Part shown: piece by piece, positions 32,235-41,846 of the stretch
How positions within the stretch are numbered: position 1 is the stretch's first letter
Layout of the letters: the number at the start of each line of letters is the position of its first letter
Program-made: the position numbers and the translations under genes
Assembly (NCBI GenBank): GCA_024803745.1
Contig: JANJXV010000267.1
Span: forward strand, 1,353,001 to 1,417,000
Origin: Megascapheus bottae
Taxonomy: Eukaryota > Chordata > Mammalia > Rodentia > Geomyidae
Length of the DNA stretch: 64,000 bases
Direction: 5' to 3'
Notes under the pieces: model-generated
What the model was told of the DNA's origin: nothing
What the model saw: only the letters and a program-made list of their open reading frames with translations
Database searches by the model: none

Positions 32235-35200
32235 TCAGGTCCTTTCCACGTCGCAGGATGCACCACTGGAGGGTTGGGGGTGTAGGCCCAGTGAGTCGCT
32301 GCTTGGATGGCCACTGTCACTCTCCACGGTCCGAACGCAGCGTTCAGGCAGCCAGCGGGCGTCATTTTCTCCTTGTGAAAAAACACATACATGCCCTCGA
32401 CCCCAGGTTAGAACAGGATCGGGTCCATGCCAAGCACCAGTTAGGGGATCCTTCCACTTTACTAAGGCAAAGGCACGCTGCTCTCTTTTTTCCCAGAATC
32501 GCTGAGCAGCAGATAAATTATTTGAATCCAAATTCAAAAAATTTAAAACAAATAAAGCATGATTAAGTATATTCACAGGGGTAGCGGGATACGACTCCCC
32601 TTTCTGTATTTTAGCAATTTGATGTTTTAATAATCCATTAGCTCTCTCCACGATGCCTTGACCTTGAGGATTGTAAGGAATGCCTGTAATATGAGTGATA
32701 TTATAGGAACGGCAGAAGGATTGAAATGCTCGGCTTGCGTAGCCAGGGCCATTATCTGTTTTTATTTGCGAGGGAATCCCCATCACAGCAAAGCATCGAA
32801 TGCAGTGGGAAATACAATGTTTAGTGGCTTCCCCAGCAAGGGGGGTGGCCAAGATAAAATTAGAATAAGTATCTACAGTAACATGAACATATTTTAATCG
32901 GCCAAATGATGGAACATGTGTGACATCCATCTGCCAAATGTGATTAGAAAGCAGTCCTCGTGGATTTATACCTAAATGGGGGGCTGGTGAAAAAGGGACA
33001 CAGTTGGAGCAAGTCTTAACTATTTGCCTCGCTGTTTCCCTAGATAATTTGAACTGTCGGCGCAAGGCTCGACTGTTTTGATGATGGATGGCATGTGACT
33101 GCTTAGCAAGTTCAACCTGAGTTAAGTAAACTCTGGTGGCAGAGTCAGTGACCGCATTGCCTTCACTTAAAGGGCCAGGAAGATTAGTGTGAGCTCGAAC
33201 AAAGCCAAAAAAACAGGGGTGGTTGCGAGAACAAAGCAAAGTTTGTATTTGGCGAAATTGGGTCTGAATATTGGAGTTAGTAGTTCCAATAAAGGGAACA
33301 GTTTCTATGACTTGAAGAGCACGAATTACATATTGACTGTCTGAGTATAAGTTAAAGGGCTCGTCTTGTAACAGGACGAGTGCCTGTAAAACAGCCTCTA
33401 ACTCCACCTCTTGGGCGGAGGAAAAACCTGTAACCCAAGATTGAGTTTTCCCATTAATGGTCAAAGCAGCCGTTCCATTTGAGGATCCATCTGTAAATAC
33501 CAAAGCGGCAGAAGATAAAGGCGAGGCCTGTACTATGGAAGGAAATAGAAACGTATGACACGCAGCAAATTGGAGAAGTTTGTTAGACGGGTAGTGATGC
33601 AAAATTTTTCCCGTATAATTGGCCCAAGCAATGGCCCAAGGATCGCAATGGGCGAATAGCCAATCTTGTTGTTGTAAATTATATGGGACACAGATAAAAT
33701 GAGGTTCCTGACCTAAATATTTACGGGAATCCACTCGGCACATGTGTATCAGATTAGCTACCAATTCGTAGTAGGGGGTCAGCACTTTGCCGGGTGTTGA
33801 TGGTAGATAAAGCCATAAAAGTGGGCCATCCTGCCACAATACAGCAGTTGGGGAGTGAGAAGTAGCTAAAATGTAAACTCCCCAGGGTTTAGAATAGTCA
33901 CAATAGGTCATTTGTTGCTGGGAAATTGCCTTTTCTACAATTTGGATGGCCCTCCTGGCGTCAGGATTTAATTCGCGCAAGGATGTAGGGTTGGTATCTC
34001 CTTTTAAGAGATCAAAGAGGGGTTTTAACTCTCCTGTGGAGAGCTTTAGATAAGGCCGAAGCCAATTTATATCTCCTAAGAATTGCTGAAAATCATGAAG
34101 AGTTCTTAAGTGTGAAGTTTTTAATTGTATTTTTTGGCTTTTAAAATAGTGTGGGCCTAATATATGGCCTAGATATGTAAAAGGCGGGTGTTCCTGAACC
34201 TTTTCAGCTGCTATTACAAGGCCAAAGAGGCTCAGATCCTGCTTTAGTTGTCCAAAGGCTTGTCGTACGACGATAGGGTCAGAACAAGCCAACAAGATGT
34301 CATCCATATAATGAACAATATAAACAGAAGAAAATTTTTCACGAGTGGAAGAAATGGCTCTAGCCACAAAACTTTGACATAAAGTTGGGCTATTTGCCAT
34401 GCCCTGTGGGAGCACAAGCCAGTGATATCGCTTCATGGGTTCTTTAAAATTAACAGAGGGGACACTGAAGGCAAAGCGCTTACAGTCTTGAGGCGCCAGG
34501 GGTATAGTATAGAAACAATCCTTCAAATCTATAATAATCTTATAAGTATCCTTTGGGATTGCCATTGGTGAAGGCAAGCCAGGCTGTAGGGCCCCCATCA
34601 GTTCCATTGTGGCATTTATTTTTCTCAAATCCTGTAACAGCCTCCATTTACCTGATTTTTTCTTTATAACAAAAATTGGAGAATTCCATGGAGAGTTAGA
34701 AGGGGCCACATGCCCCAAATCCAGCTGCTCCTGTACCAGCTGCTGTAGTGCAATGATCTTTTCTAGTGAAAGAGGCCACTGTTCAACCCATACCGGTCGT
34801 TCAGAGAGCCAATTTATGGGATCAGCATGAGGGGGAGGGCAAACGACAGCTCCCGTCAAGGGATACCCCAATCCCTGACTCATAGGGTGAGACTGGGGTT
34901 GGAGTGGCTCTAGCTCCCCCTGTGCTGCTCGGCCTAGTCCCCTAAAGGGGAGGAGGCCTTGATCAAGTAACTGCTTAGTGACCGCAGCACTAGGACTAAA
35001 CATATACACTCCCATTTTTTCCATGATATCACGACCCCATAAATTAATTGGCAGATGATCCAAGACAAATGGCTGAAAATGACCAGAGTGCCCTTCCTCA
35101 TCTCTCCAAACAAGGATCGCGCTGCTCTGCTGTGGGTCAGTTGCTTGCCCAACCCCCTGTAGGGAAGTCATAGAGGTTGTCAGGGGCCATTGGGCTGGCC

Positions 35201-35780
35201 AATGTTTTTTAGATATCACAGACACATCTGCTCCAGTGTCTAATATTCCTTTAAAGGGCTTTTCTTGTATAAATATAGTCATCTCAGGCCTCTCTTGTTT
35301 TATGCTTTGTACCCAATAGATATCAGAAGATCTAAATCCTCTCTGTCCACATGGGGAATTAGCAGTCTCCCCGGGAGGTAAAGGCACAAGTATTAATTGT
35401 GCTAATTTTTGACCGGCTGGGATCGATACCACGTGTTTCGGGGCAGAGGCCATAACTTTGATTTCTCCAGTAAAATCCTGGTCAATTTTGCCAGGTGTAA
35501 TCTGTATCCCTTTAAGGGCTGAGCTACTTCGCCCTAACAGCAATCCAGCCACTCCCGGGGGAAGGGGGCCGAAGACCCCCGTGGGGAGAGCTTGTGTCCC
35601 CATCTCTGGGGTCAATACTGAGCAGGTGGAGGAACAGAGGTCCAATCCTGCACTTCCTGGGGTGGCACGGAGGAGGCCGGAGACTGATCTTGGGGGGTTG
35701 TTAGAAGATGCACTTGTGGCCGAGAAGAGGGAGGGACTGCCCCATGGTTTTGCGGGGCCAGGGGCTGGCCCCTCCTCCAG
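32235..35780 (-). CDS. pol: Retroviral pro-pol: dUTPase, protease, RT, RNase H, integrase in one frame
   Basis: Translated by -1 slippage from gag at GGGAAAC; the frame is open from 35801 to TGA/TAA at 32235. Residues here are counted from the Leu codon at 35645. dUTPase: SAGLDLC just before that Leu, GRSS 39-42, GKIDQDFTGEI 52-62, GQKLAQLIL 78-86. Protease: active site DTGAD 136-140. RT: catalytic Asp in IIDLKDCFY about 373, LPQGMANSP 412-420, YMDD 446-449. RNase H: D719, E748, D769, D834. Integrase: H851/H855 and C879/C882 zinc site, then D907, D964 and E1000 with exactly 35 residues between the last two, then the WKDPLTGAWHGPDPVL region. All catalytic residues are present with no stop. Oddities: Phe for the usual Tyr in the third dUTPase motif, GFRSS where the fifth motif normally has GFGS, and no second frameshift between pro and pol, unlike MMTV or MPMV. 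Confidence 0.95.
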   Translation of the reverse strand: MEEGPAPGPAKPWGSPSLFSATSASSNNPPRSVSGLLRATPGSAGLDLCSSTCSVLTPEMGTQALPTGVFGPLPPGVAGLLLGRSSSALKGIQITPGKIDQDFTGEIKVMASAPKHVVSIPAGQKLAQLILVPLPPGETANSPCGQRGFRSSDIYWVQSIKQERPEMTIFIQEKPFKGILDTGADVSVISKKHWPAQWPLTTSMTSLQGVGQATDPQQSSAILVWRDEEGHSGHFQPFVLDHLPINLWGRDIMEKMGVYMFSPSAAVTKQLLDQGLLPFRGLGRAAQGELEPLQPQSHPMSQGLGYPLTGAVVCPPPHADPINWLSERPVWVEQWPLSLEKIIALQQLVQEQLDLGHVAPSNSPWNSPIFVIKKKSGKWRLLQDLRKINATMELMGALQPGLPSPMAIPKDTYKIIIDLKDCFYTIPLAPQDCKRFAFSVPSVNFKEPMKRYHWLVLPQGMANSPTLCQSFVARAISSTREKFSSVYIVHYMDDILLACSDPIVVRQAFGQLKQDLSLFGLVIAAEKVQEHPPFTYLGHILGPHYFKSQKIQLKTSHLRTLHDFQQFLGDINWLRPYLKLSTGELKPLFDLLKGDTNPTSLRELNPDARRAIQIVEKAISQQQMTYCDYSKPWGVYILATSHSPTAVLWQDGPLLWLYLPSTPGKVLTPYYELVANLIHMCRVDSRKYLGQEPHFICVPYNLQQQDWLFAHCDPWAIAWANYTGKILHHYPSNKLLQFAACHTFLFPSIVQASPLSSAALVFTDGSSNGTAALTINGKTQSWVTGFSSAQEVELEAVLQALVLLQDEPFNLYSDSQYVIRALQVIETVPFIGTTNSNIQTQFRQIQTLLCSRNHPCFFGFVRAHTNLPGPLSEGNAVTDSATRVYLTQVELAKQSHAIHHQNSRALRRQFKLSRETARQIVKTCSNCVPFSPAPHLGINPRGLLSNHIWQMDVTHVPSFGRLKYVHVTVDTYSNFILATPLAGEATKHCISHCIRCFAVMGIPSQIKTDNGPGYASRAFQSFCRSYNITHITGIPYNPQGQGIVERANGLLKHQIAKIQKGESYPATPVNILNHALFVLNFLNLDSNNLSAAQRFWEKREQRAFALVKWKDPLTGAWHGPDPVLTWGRGHVCVFSQGENDARWLPERCVRTVESDSGHPSSDSLGLHPQPSSGASCDVERT

Positions 35781-37495
35781 TTTCCCGAAAGCGGGCGGCC
35801 ATTACGATCTGTTCTTGACCTGCAATCTTTAGCCCAGTGCTTCCCTTTACCACAGCGTGGACATGTGCCAGGTGATTTTTCTCTCTTTTGCCTGGCCTGG
35901 CATGGGCATTGCGTCATCCAATGTCCTATTTGTCCACAAGAGAAGCAACGCCCTGGGGGTCTAGCATCCCGAGAATGCCGCTGACCTCTATATTTTAGAG
36001 ACTCAGTAACAGTCTTTCCTTGAGGAGCGGCGGCTAAAGTAAGGCCTTGTACATGGGAGGGTCCAATATCAGCACACAGTGAAATAAAGTCCGTGATTCC
36101 TCCCTTATTCCTATGGGGTCTGATAGCCGCCTGACAGGCGGCGTTGGCATTTTCATAGGCTATGTGTCTAACTATACTGTTCCTAGCATTCTCATCTTGT
36201 ACTAGGCAGTCTGCAGTCTCCATTAATCGAGACAAAAATTCTAGATAAGGCTCATTTGGTCCCTGTTTAACTTCTACTAGATTTTTTGTACGATTGGAAT
36301 TGCGTAACTTTTTCCAAGCCTCTCTCGCCGCAGCATTTATTTGTAAATAGGCCTCCTTTGCATAACCCAATTGATCTTTGGTGTTTTTATAGGTTCCCTC
36401 TCCTAACAACTGATCAACAGTGTAAGGCAGGTTCTTAGACCTATTTGTTTCAATTTTAGCCCGACACTGTGCAGTGAACTCTGTCTCCCATAATAAGTAC
36501 TCTCCTGCACTAAGGCATGCTCTGGCAAGCCGCTTCCAGTCATTTGGGCATGCAATACCAGCACACGCAGCCTCCAATATTACTTGAGTAAAAGGGGCAG
36601 TTGGCCCATATTGGGAGCAGGCATTTTTTAAATCCTGTAACAGTTTAACAGGAACAGGTTGATGGTATACTTGTTCATCATGATCAACTAAACTAGGGAA
36701 GCATCGAGGCCCTGAAATACCTTCCCTCTCTCTAGCAGCCTGAGTCAGGTTTAATTGCGATGCACTGTGCCTGGTTGTAGTGCCTGTTAAAAGGGACTTG
36801 TTGCTAGGGCCTTTAGGCTTGCCTAAAGGTTGAGAAAGGGATTGAGGCCGTAAGGCTGCAGCTGGAGGCGGTGGGTGTGAGGGGTAAGGTTTAGAATCAG
36901 ACATCATAGTGGCCTGACGGTCATCTTTCTTTCCTACTTCTGGGGGGGCTCTCTGCTCTGTCCCCATTTTCGATAGAAGATGTAGCATTTCTTCTAACTT
37001 CTTCTCTATCGTAGCCACCCGGCCCTCCAATGACTCATCATAACTTTCCTCCTTGGTATTCAAACCTGAATTCTGATACTCAATATCTACTGGTTGTTGT
37101 TCCCTTTTCAAGATCTCACTTGGACTGTCTTGGGCTGCGGCATATGGCTCAGCCTCAGGTTCTTCAGAAGGGTCCTTTAACTCATAAAGTTCCCTTAATT
37201 CAAGATTAAGTTCAGCATTTTCATGTAGAGGATCTATGTATTCACTTACTAAATTCCATACAGTAGCAGCCTCTACTGGGGTCTTTTCGGGGCCATATAC
37301 ATCATAATAATCTAGAATTCTTTTTCCTATCCGCTGCCAGGCTTTTTGGAATTCCTCCTCTATAGACCTCGGGTATGCCTCCTCGAGAAACTGTAGGAAG
37401 CTCTGAAGCACCCCTTTTTCCACCCACGTTCCGTGGGCTTCAAATAGGCCTGTTAAGATCGGTAGAAACAACCCATGGCTATTAGCTTGACCCAT
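35612..37495 (-). CDS. gag: Retroviral Gag polyprotein, 627 residues, intact
   Basis: Gag drives particle assembly and RNA packaging. The ATG at 37495 follows a short 92-nt leader after the primer site. Gly2 gives a possible myristoylation signal (MGQANS). Residues 1-95 resemble the betaretroviral p10 matrix domain. Residues 151-177 could form a short coiled coil, and 205-213 is Pro-rich (PSHPPPPAA), a possible late-domain region. Capsid sequence runs at about 280-490 with the major homology region at 411-428 (QGPNEPYLEF). Two CCHC zinc knuckles lie at 517-530 (CFSCGQIGHWMTQC) and 545-558 (CPRCGKGKHWAKDC), both with full spacing. The last 60 residues overlap the start of the pro frame. The stop is at 35612-35614. 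No lesion is seen. Confidence 0.95.
   Translation of the reverse strand: MGQANSHGLFLPILTGLFEAHGTWVEKGVLQSFLQFLEEAYPRSIEEEFQKAWQRIGKRILDYYDVYGPEKTPVEAATVWNLVSEYIDPLHENAELNLELRELYELKDPSEEPEAEPYAAAQDSPSEILKREQQPVDIEYQNSGLNTKEESYDESLEGRVATIEKKLEEMLHLLSKMGTEQRAPPEVGKKDDRQATMMSDSKPYPSHPPPPAAALRPQSLSQPLGKPKGPSNKSLLTGTTTRHSASQLNLTQAAREREGISGPRCFPSLVDHDEQVYHQPVPVKLLQDLKNACSQYGPTAPFTQVILEAACAGIACPNDWKRLARACLSAGEYLLWETEFTAQCRAKIETNRSKNLPYTVDQLLGEGTYKNTKDQLGYAKEAYLQINAAAREAWKKLRNSNRTKNLVEVKQGPNEPYLEFLSRLMETADCLVQDENARNSIVRHIAYENANAACQAAIRPHRNKGGITDFISLCADIGPSHVQGLTLAAAPQGKTVTESLKYRGQRHSRDARPPGRCFSCGQIGHWMTQCPCQARQKREKSPGTCPRCGKGKHWAKDCRSRTDRNGRPLSGNWRRGQPLAPQNHGAVPPSSRPQVHLLTTPQDQSPASSVPPQEVQDWTSVPPPAQY
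35739..35786 (-). promoter_or_regulatory. -1 ribosomal frameshift signal: GGGAAAC and predicted pseudoknot
   Basis: On the sense strand the slippery heptamer G GGA AAC (35786-35780) is exactly in the gag frame. After a 7-base spacer (35779-35773), GGGGCCA (35772-35766) can pair with TGGCCCC (35760-35754) around a GCCCC loop (35765-35761). That loop can pair with GGGGC at 35743-35739, making an H-type pseudoknot. The -1 frame has a TAA at 35802-35804 just upstream and stays open downstream to 32235. GGGAAAC is a known gag-pro slip site in primate betaretroviruses. Pairing is by inspection; efficiency is unknown. Confidence 0.9.
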
Positions 37496-37587
37496 AATTT
37501 TTACTCCTGACTATACTCTCTTAATAGTCCTACGATGTGTTACTCACCACAGGGAGGGGTCCTCCACCTTCGTCCCAGATTTTCAGG
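37496..37587 (-). promoter_or_regulatory. Short 5' leader with candidate splice donor
   Basis: Ninety-two bases separate the primer site from the gag ATG. The sense strand has TGTG|GTGAGTAA (plus 37542-37547), a plausible 5' splice donor. Any packaging signal must lie here or within gag; I cannot identify one by eye. Confidence 0.5.
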
Positions 37588-37605
37588 TCCCTGTTCGGGC
37601 GCCAG
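37588..37605 (-). promoter_or_regulatory. Primer binding site for tRNA-Lys3
   Basis: The sense strand reads TGGCGCCCGAACAGGGAC, a perfect 18-base complement to the 3' end of tRNA-Lys3, two bases after the 5' LTR. The same site is used by MMTV and lentiviruses. IAP elements typically use tRNA-Phe, so the primer separates this element from classic IAPs. Confidence 0.96.
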
Positions 37606-37607
37606 GT

Positions 37608-37943
37608 GCCGGGGCCTCCCGGCAGCAAATTGGGGTTCCTGAAATAAGGGGCAGGGACTGGAAAAATTAGAAGAGAGACAAACACATCGGGTCCAGGAGG
37701 TCTGCAGCCCAAGCAAAAACTGCCTCCTCGTTTATTCTTAACACAAAGTTTTTATCCCCTCCCGAGACCAGGGCCCTCCCAGGTGTTACATCCAGATCGT
37801 TAATCAGGGAGCTGTTGAGGGTTACATTCATATGGTAAATCTCAGATCAAATGAACAGGAGAAGGCCAAAAAAACAATAAGACAATCAAGCAATTATCTG
37901 ATGCAAATCAAAGTACAGTTTGTTTCCACTCTTGCTCCCCACA
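37608..37943 (-). promoter_or_regulatory. 5' LTR (336 bp): promoter and poly(A) signal
   Basis: The sense strand starts TGTGGGGAGC and ends CCGGCA. GGGATAAAAAC (37748-37758) is a likely TATA element. AATAAA (37731-37736) lies about 12 bases after it, so transcription would begin close to or just after this signal and R would be short, an arrangement also known in IAP-type LTRs. The following sequence is pyrimidine-rich (CTTGGGCTGCAGACCTCC). Only two differences from the 3' LTR. Confidence 0.93.
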
Positions 37944-37949
37944 GAGCCC
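37944..37949. repeat. Target site duplication GAGCCC, right
   Basis: Second copy of the 6-bp duplication directly after the LTR terminal CACA. It is followed by AAGGTTTCTACTG, the normal continuation of the L1 3'UTR toward the ORF2 stop. Confidence 0.95.
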
Positions 37950-37956
37950 AAGGTTT

Positions 37957-40900
37957 CTACTGATTATGACGAATGAGGGAAACCACTGAGCCTAAGTTCC
38001 TTTGAGTCTGGCTTACTTCACTTAATATGATTTGTTCTAAGTCTTTCCGTTTCCTAACAAATGGGGCGATGTCATTCTTTCTGACAGCAGCATAGAATTC
38101 CATTGTGTACAAATACCACAAGTTGTTGATCCACTCATCAACTGAGGGACATCTGGGTTGGTTCCATATCTTTGCTATGGTGAATAGTGCTGCAATGAAC
38201 ATTGTTGTGCTAGTGGGTTTAGTATGCCCTTGTTTCTGGATTGTTGGGTAAATGCCAAGTACTGGAATTGCTGGGTCATAGGGGAGTTGTATGTTTAGCG
38301 TTTTGAGGCACTGCCGCACTGCTTTCCATAGTGGTTGAACGAGTTTGCACTCCCACCAACAGTGTAGTAGTGATCCCTCCTGACCACATCCCCTCCAGCA
38401 TCTGTTGTCATTCGTTTTCCTGATCCTGGCCATTCTAACTGGAGTTAGGTGGAATCTTAGACTTGTTTTGATTTGCATTTCTTTTATGACCAGAGATGTT
38501 GAGCATTTCTTCATGTGTCTATAGGCCATTTTTGTTTCTTCTTCAGAGAAGACTCTCTTTAAGTCTTTGGCCCATTTTGTAATGGGATGGGTGTTACTTT
38601 GGAGGTTAGTTTTGGAGTGATTCAATTTTTTGAGTTGTTGATATATTTTAGATATGAGGCCTTGTTCCGTTGTTTGGGTGGTGAAGATCTTCTCCCACTC
38701 TGTAGGCTTCCTGATTAGTTTACTAGCTATATCCGTTGCCATACAAAAGCTCTGCAGTTTAATGCAGTCCCACTTATCCAGCCTTTCTCTGATTTGTTGT
38801 GATTCTTGGTCCTTATTAAGAAAGTTTCGACCTGTGCCAAGGAGGCCTAGTGTATCTCCTATTCCTTCCTGTAAACTTTTCAGTGTGTCAGCTTTTACCT
38901 CCACGTCTTTGATCCATTTGGAGTTAATTCTAGTGCAAGGGGACAAAGAAGGATCCAACTTTAGTTTTCTGCAGGTGTTTAACCAGTTCTGCCAGCACAA
39001 CTTGTTGAAGAGGCTATCTTTCTTCCATTCTATTTTTTTTGGCTCCCTGGTCAAAGATTAGGTGGCCATAGGTCTGTGGTTTAATATCTGGGTCCGCAGT
39101 TCTACTCCAATGGACTTCAGGCCTGTTCTTGTGCCAGTACCAAGCTGTTTTGAGAATTATAGCTCTGTAATAGAGCCTTAAGTTTGGAATTGAAATTCCT
39201 CCAGCGCTGTTCTTTCTGCTAAGAAGTGTTTTTGCTATACGGGGTCTTTTATTATTCCATATGAAATTTTGAATTGCCTCTTCTATGTCTTTAAAGAATG
39301 ACATTGGGATGTTGATGGGTATTACATTGAATTTGTAGATAGCCCTTGGCAAGATTGTCATTTTCACAATGTTGATTCTTCCAATCCAGGAGCATGGGAG
39401 GTTTTTCCATTTCCTTAGTTCTGCTTTAATTTCCTTTTTTAGGGTTTTAAAGTTTTCATCTAAACGGTCCTTTACATTCTTAGTTAAGCTAATTGCTAGG
39501 TACTTTATTTTCTTTGAGGCTATTGTGAAAGGATTTTCTTTCCTGATTATTGCCTCGTTCCTCTCACTGTTGGCGTAAAGTAAGGCAGTTGATTTGTGAG
39601 GGTTGATTATATGGCCTGCTACCCTTCCAAAGCTTTGAATCAGCTCAAGGAGCTTGGGAGTAGAGTCTATAGGATTCTTTAAATACAGAATCATGTCATC
39701 TGCAAAGAGGGATAGTTTTATTTCCTCTTTCCCTACTTGGATCCCCTTTATGCTTGCTTCTTGCCTTATTGAACTGCCTAGGAATTCTAGTACTATGTTA
39801 AAAAGGAGTGGAGAGAGTGGGCATCCTTGTCTCGTTCCTGATTTTAGAGGGAATTGCTTTAGATTTTCACCATTAAGTATAATACTAGCAGTGGGTTTCT
39901 CATACACAGCCTTTATTACATTGAGAAATGTTCCATGGATTCCTAGTTTCTCCACATCTTTTAACATAAAGGGGTTTTGGATCTTGTCAAATGCCTTTTC
40001 CGCATCTATTGAGACAATCATGTGATTTTATCCCTGCTCCTGTTGATGTGTTGAATTATATTAATTGATTTGTGTATGTTGAACCAGCTTTGCCTCCCCG
40101 TGATGAATGCAGTTTGATCATAGTGTATAATTTTTTTGATGAGTTGTTGTAGACGGTTGGCCAGTATTTTGTTGAGAAGTTTTGCATCGATGTTCATCAA
40201 AGAAATGGGTCTATAGATCTCTTTCTTTGATGAATCTCTGTCTGGTTTGGGGATGAGGGATATGCTGGCTTCACAGAATCAGTTTAGTAAAGAACCTTCA
40301 TTTTCAATTTCGTTGAAGAGCTTGAGGAGTATTGGTGTGAGCTCTGCTTTGAAGACCTTATAGAATTCAGCTGTGAATCCATCTGGCCCTGGGCTCTTTT
40401 TAAGTGGAAGTTGTCTAATTTCCATTTCTATTTCAGAGCTTGAAATAGTCCTGTTGAGTTGGGTTAGCTCTTCTTGGTTCAGTGTGTGTATGTTAATATT
40501 GTCTAGGAATTCATCCATTTCTTCTAGATTCTCAAATTTGTTGGCGTAAAGGTTTGAGAAGTATTCCCTCATGATATTCTGGATCTTCGTAATTTCTGTC
40601 GTGATATGACCATTTTCATCTGCGATTTTGTTTATTTCGATATGCTCTCTTCTTTTTTGGTAAGATTTGCTAAGGGCTTGTCAATTTTGTTAATTCTTTC
40701 AAGAACCAACTCCTTGTTTTGTTGATTCTTTCTATAGTTTTTTTATTCCAAATCATTTAATTCTGCTTTGATTTTAATAATTTGCTTTCTCCTAATGGGT
40801 TTAGGGTTGGTTTGTTGCTCTTTTTCCAGGAGGTTAAGGTGAGACCTTAACTAGTTGGTTTGCCATTTTTCCAACTTGCTGTTGTAGGCACTCCGCGCTA

Positions 40901-41798
40901 TAAATTTTCCTCGGAGTACTGCCTTTGTTGTGTCCCTAAGGAGTTGATATTTGTGTGCTCCTTATTGTTAAATTTCATAAACAGTTGCATATCTGTTCTG
41001 ATCTCTTCGATTACCCATTGTTTTTGATTCAACAATGTGTGGTTCAGTCTCCATGAGTTACAGGGTTTTCTTTGGTGGAGATGTGTGTTCAGCTCCAATT
41101 TGATGCCTTTATGGTCTGAGAGTGTGCATGGAAAAATTTCAGTGTTTCTGAATCTGTCCAGGTTTGCTTTATGGCCTAAGATGTGGTCTATTTTGGAAAA
41201 TGTTCCATGTGCTGCTGAGAAAAACGTATATTGTGGTGTTACTGGGTGGAATATTCTGCAGATGTCTGTTAGATCTAGTTGGTCTATATAGTTGTTCAGT
41301 TCTAAGGTTTCTCTGTTGAGTTTTTGCCTTGTTGATCTGTCCATAGGTGAGAGTGGTGTGTTAAACTCACCAACAATCACTGTATTTCGATCTATGTATG
41401 GTTTCAGTGTAAGTAAAGTTTGCTTGATGAAGTTTGGAGCTCCGGGATTGGGTGTGTAAATATTTAGGATTGTTATGTCTTCCGGGAGGAAAGATCCCTT
41501 TAGTAGTATGTAGTAACCTTCTTTGTCTTTTCTTACTAATTTTAGTTTGAAGTCTATTGTATCTGATATGAGGATGGCAACTCTAGCCTGTTTATGGGGG
41601 CAGTTAGCTTGATAGAGTTTATTCCAACCTCTCACTTTCAAAAGATGATTGTTTTTGGGTAAGATGTGTCTCTTGAAGTCAGCAGAACGATGGCTCTTGC
41701 TTTTTGATCCAACTAGACAACCTATGCCGTTTAATTGGAGAGTTAAGTCCATTGATATTGAGAGTTAGGATTGAGAGATATTTATTAGTTCCTACCAT
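37957..41798 (-). pseudogene. L1 ORF2, copy 5, broken
   Basis: Its C-terminal frame (37957-39054, 365 residues) and RT frame (39014-40021, 335 residues) are open and overlap at the A8 run, leaving one frame change between them. FADD is present. Changes shared with copies 6 and 7 are Ile for Lys in GHIINPHKS and Ala for Gly in TAFITGRQS. The T7 run before RT has become T6 (about 40653), which cuts the pre-RT frame to 97 residues; this is true of copies 5-8. Variants shared only with copy 8 are IFPCTLSDHK and TDMQLF in the endonuclease frame. GEFN is retained. Confidence 0.95.
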
Positions 41799-41846
41799 TT
41801 TTAAAAGCTTTTAGTAGGGCCTGTGTCTAGACAGTTCTTGTGGTCC

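Larger units (their letters stand above)
28981..37943 (-). mobile_element. Env-less class II (betaretrovirus/IAP-like) endogenous retrovirus
   Basis: This 8963-bp provirus reads on the minus strand: 5' LTR 37608-37943, Lys3 primer site 37588-37605, gag 35612-37495, -1 frameshift signal 35739-35786, pro-pol 32235-35780, a 2.9-kb non-coding region, a purine tract, 3' LTR 28981-29317. Class II assignment rests on the 6-bp target duplication, Lys3 primer, an MGQ-type Gag start with betaretroviral p10-like sequence, two zinc knuckles, and a dUTPase fused ahead of protease. Both coding frames are unbroken and LTR identity is above 99 percent, so the insertion is recent. env is missing, as in the IAP and MusD elements of mice, so intracellular retrotransposition is the expected mode. 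Activity is inferred, not shown. Confidence 0.95.

Noticed and set aside
32029..35832. Plus-strand frames opposite gag and pol (for example 32029-32505 and 35458-35832)
   Set aside because: Antisense shadows of intact, well-supported retroviral frames.
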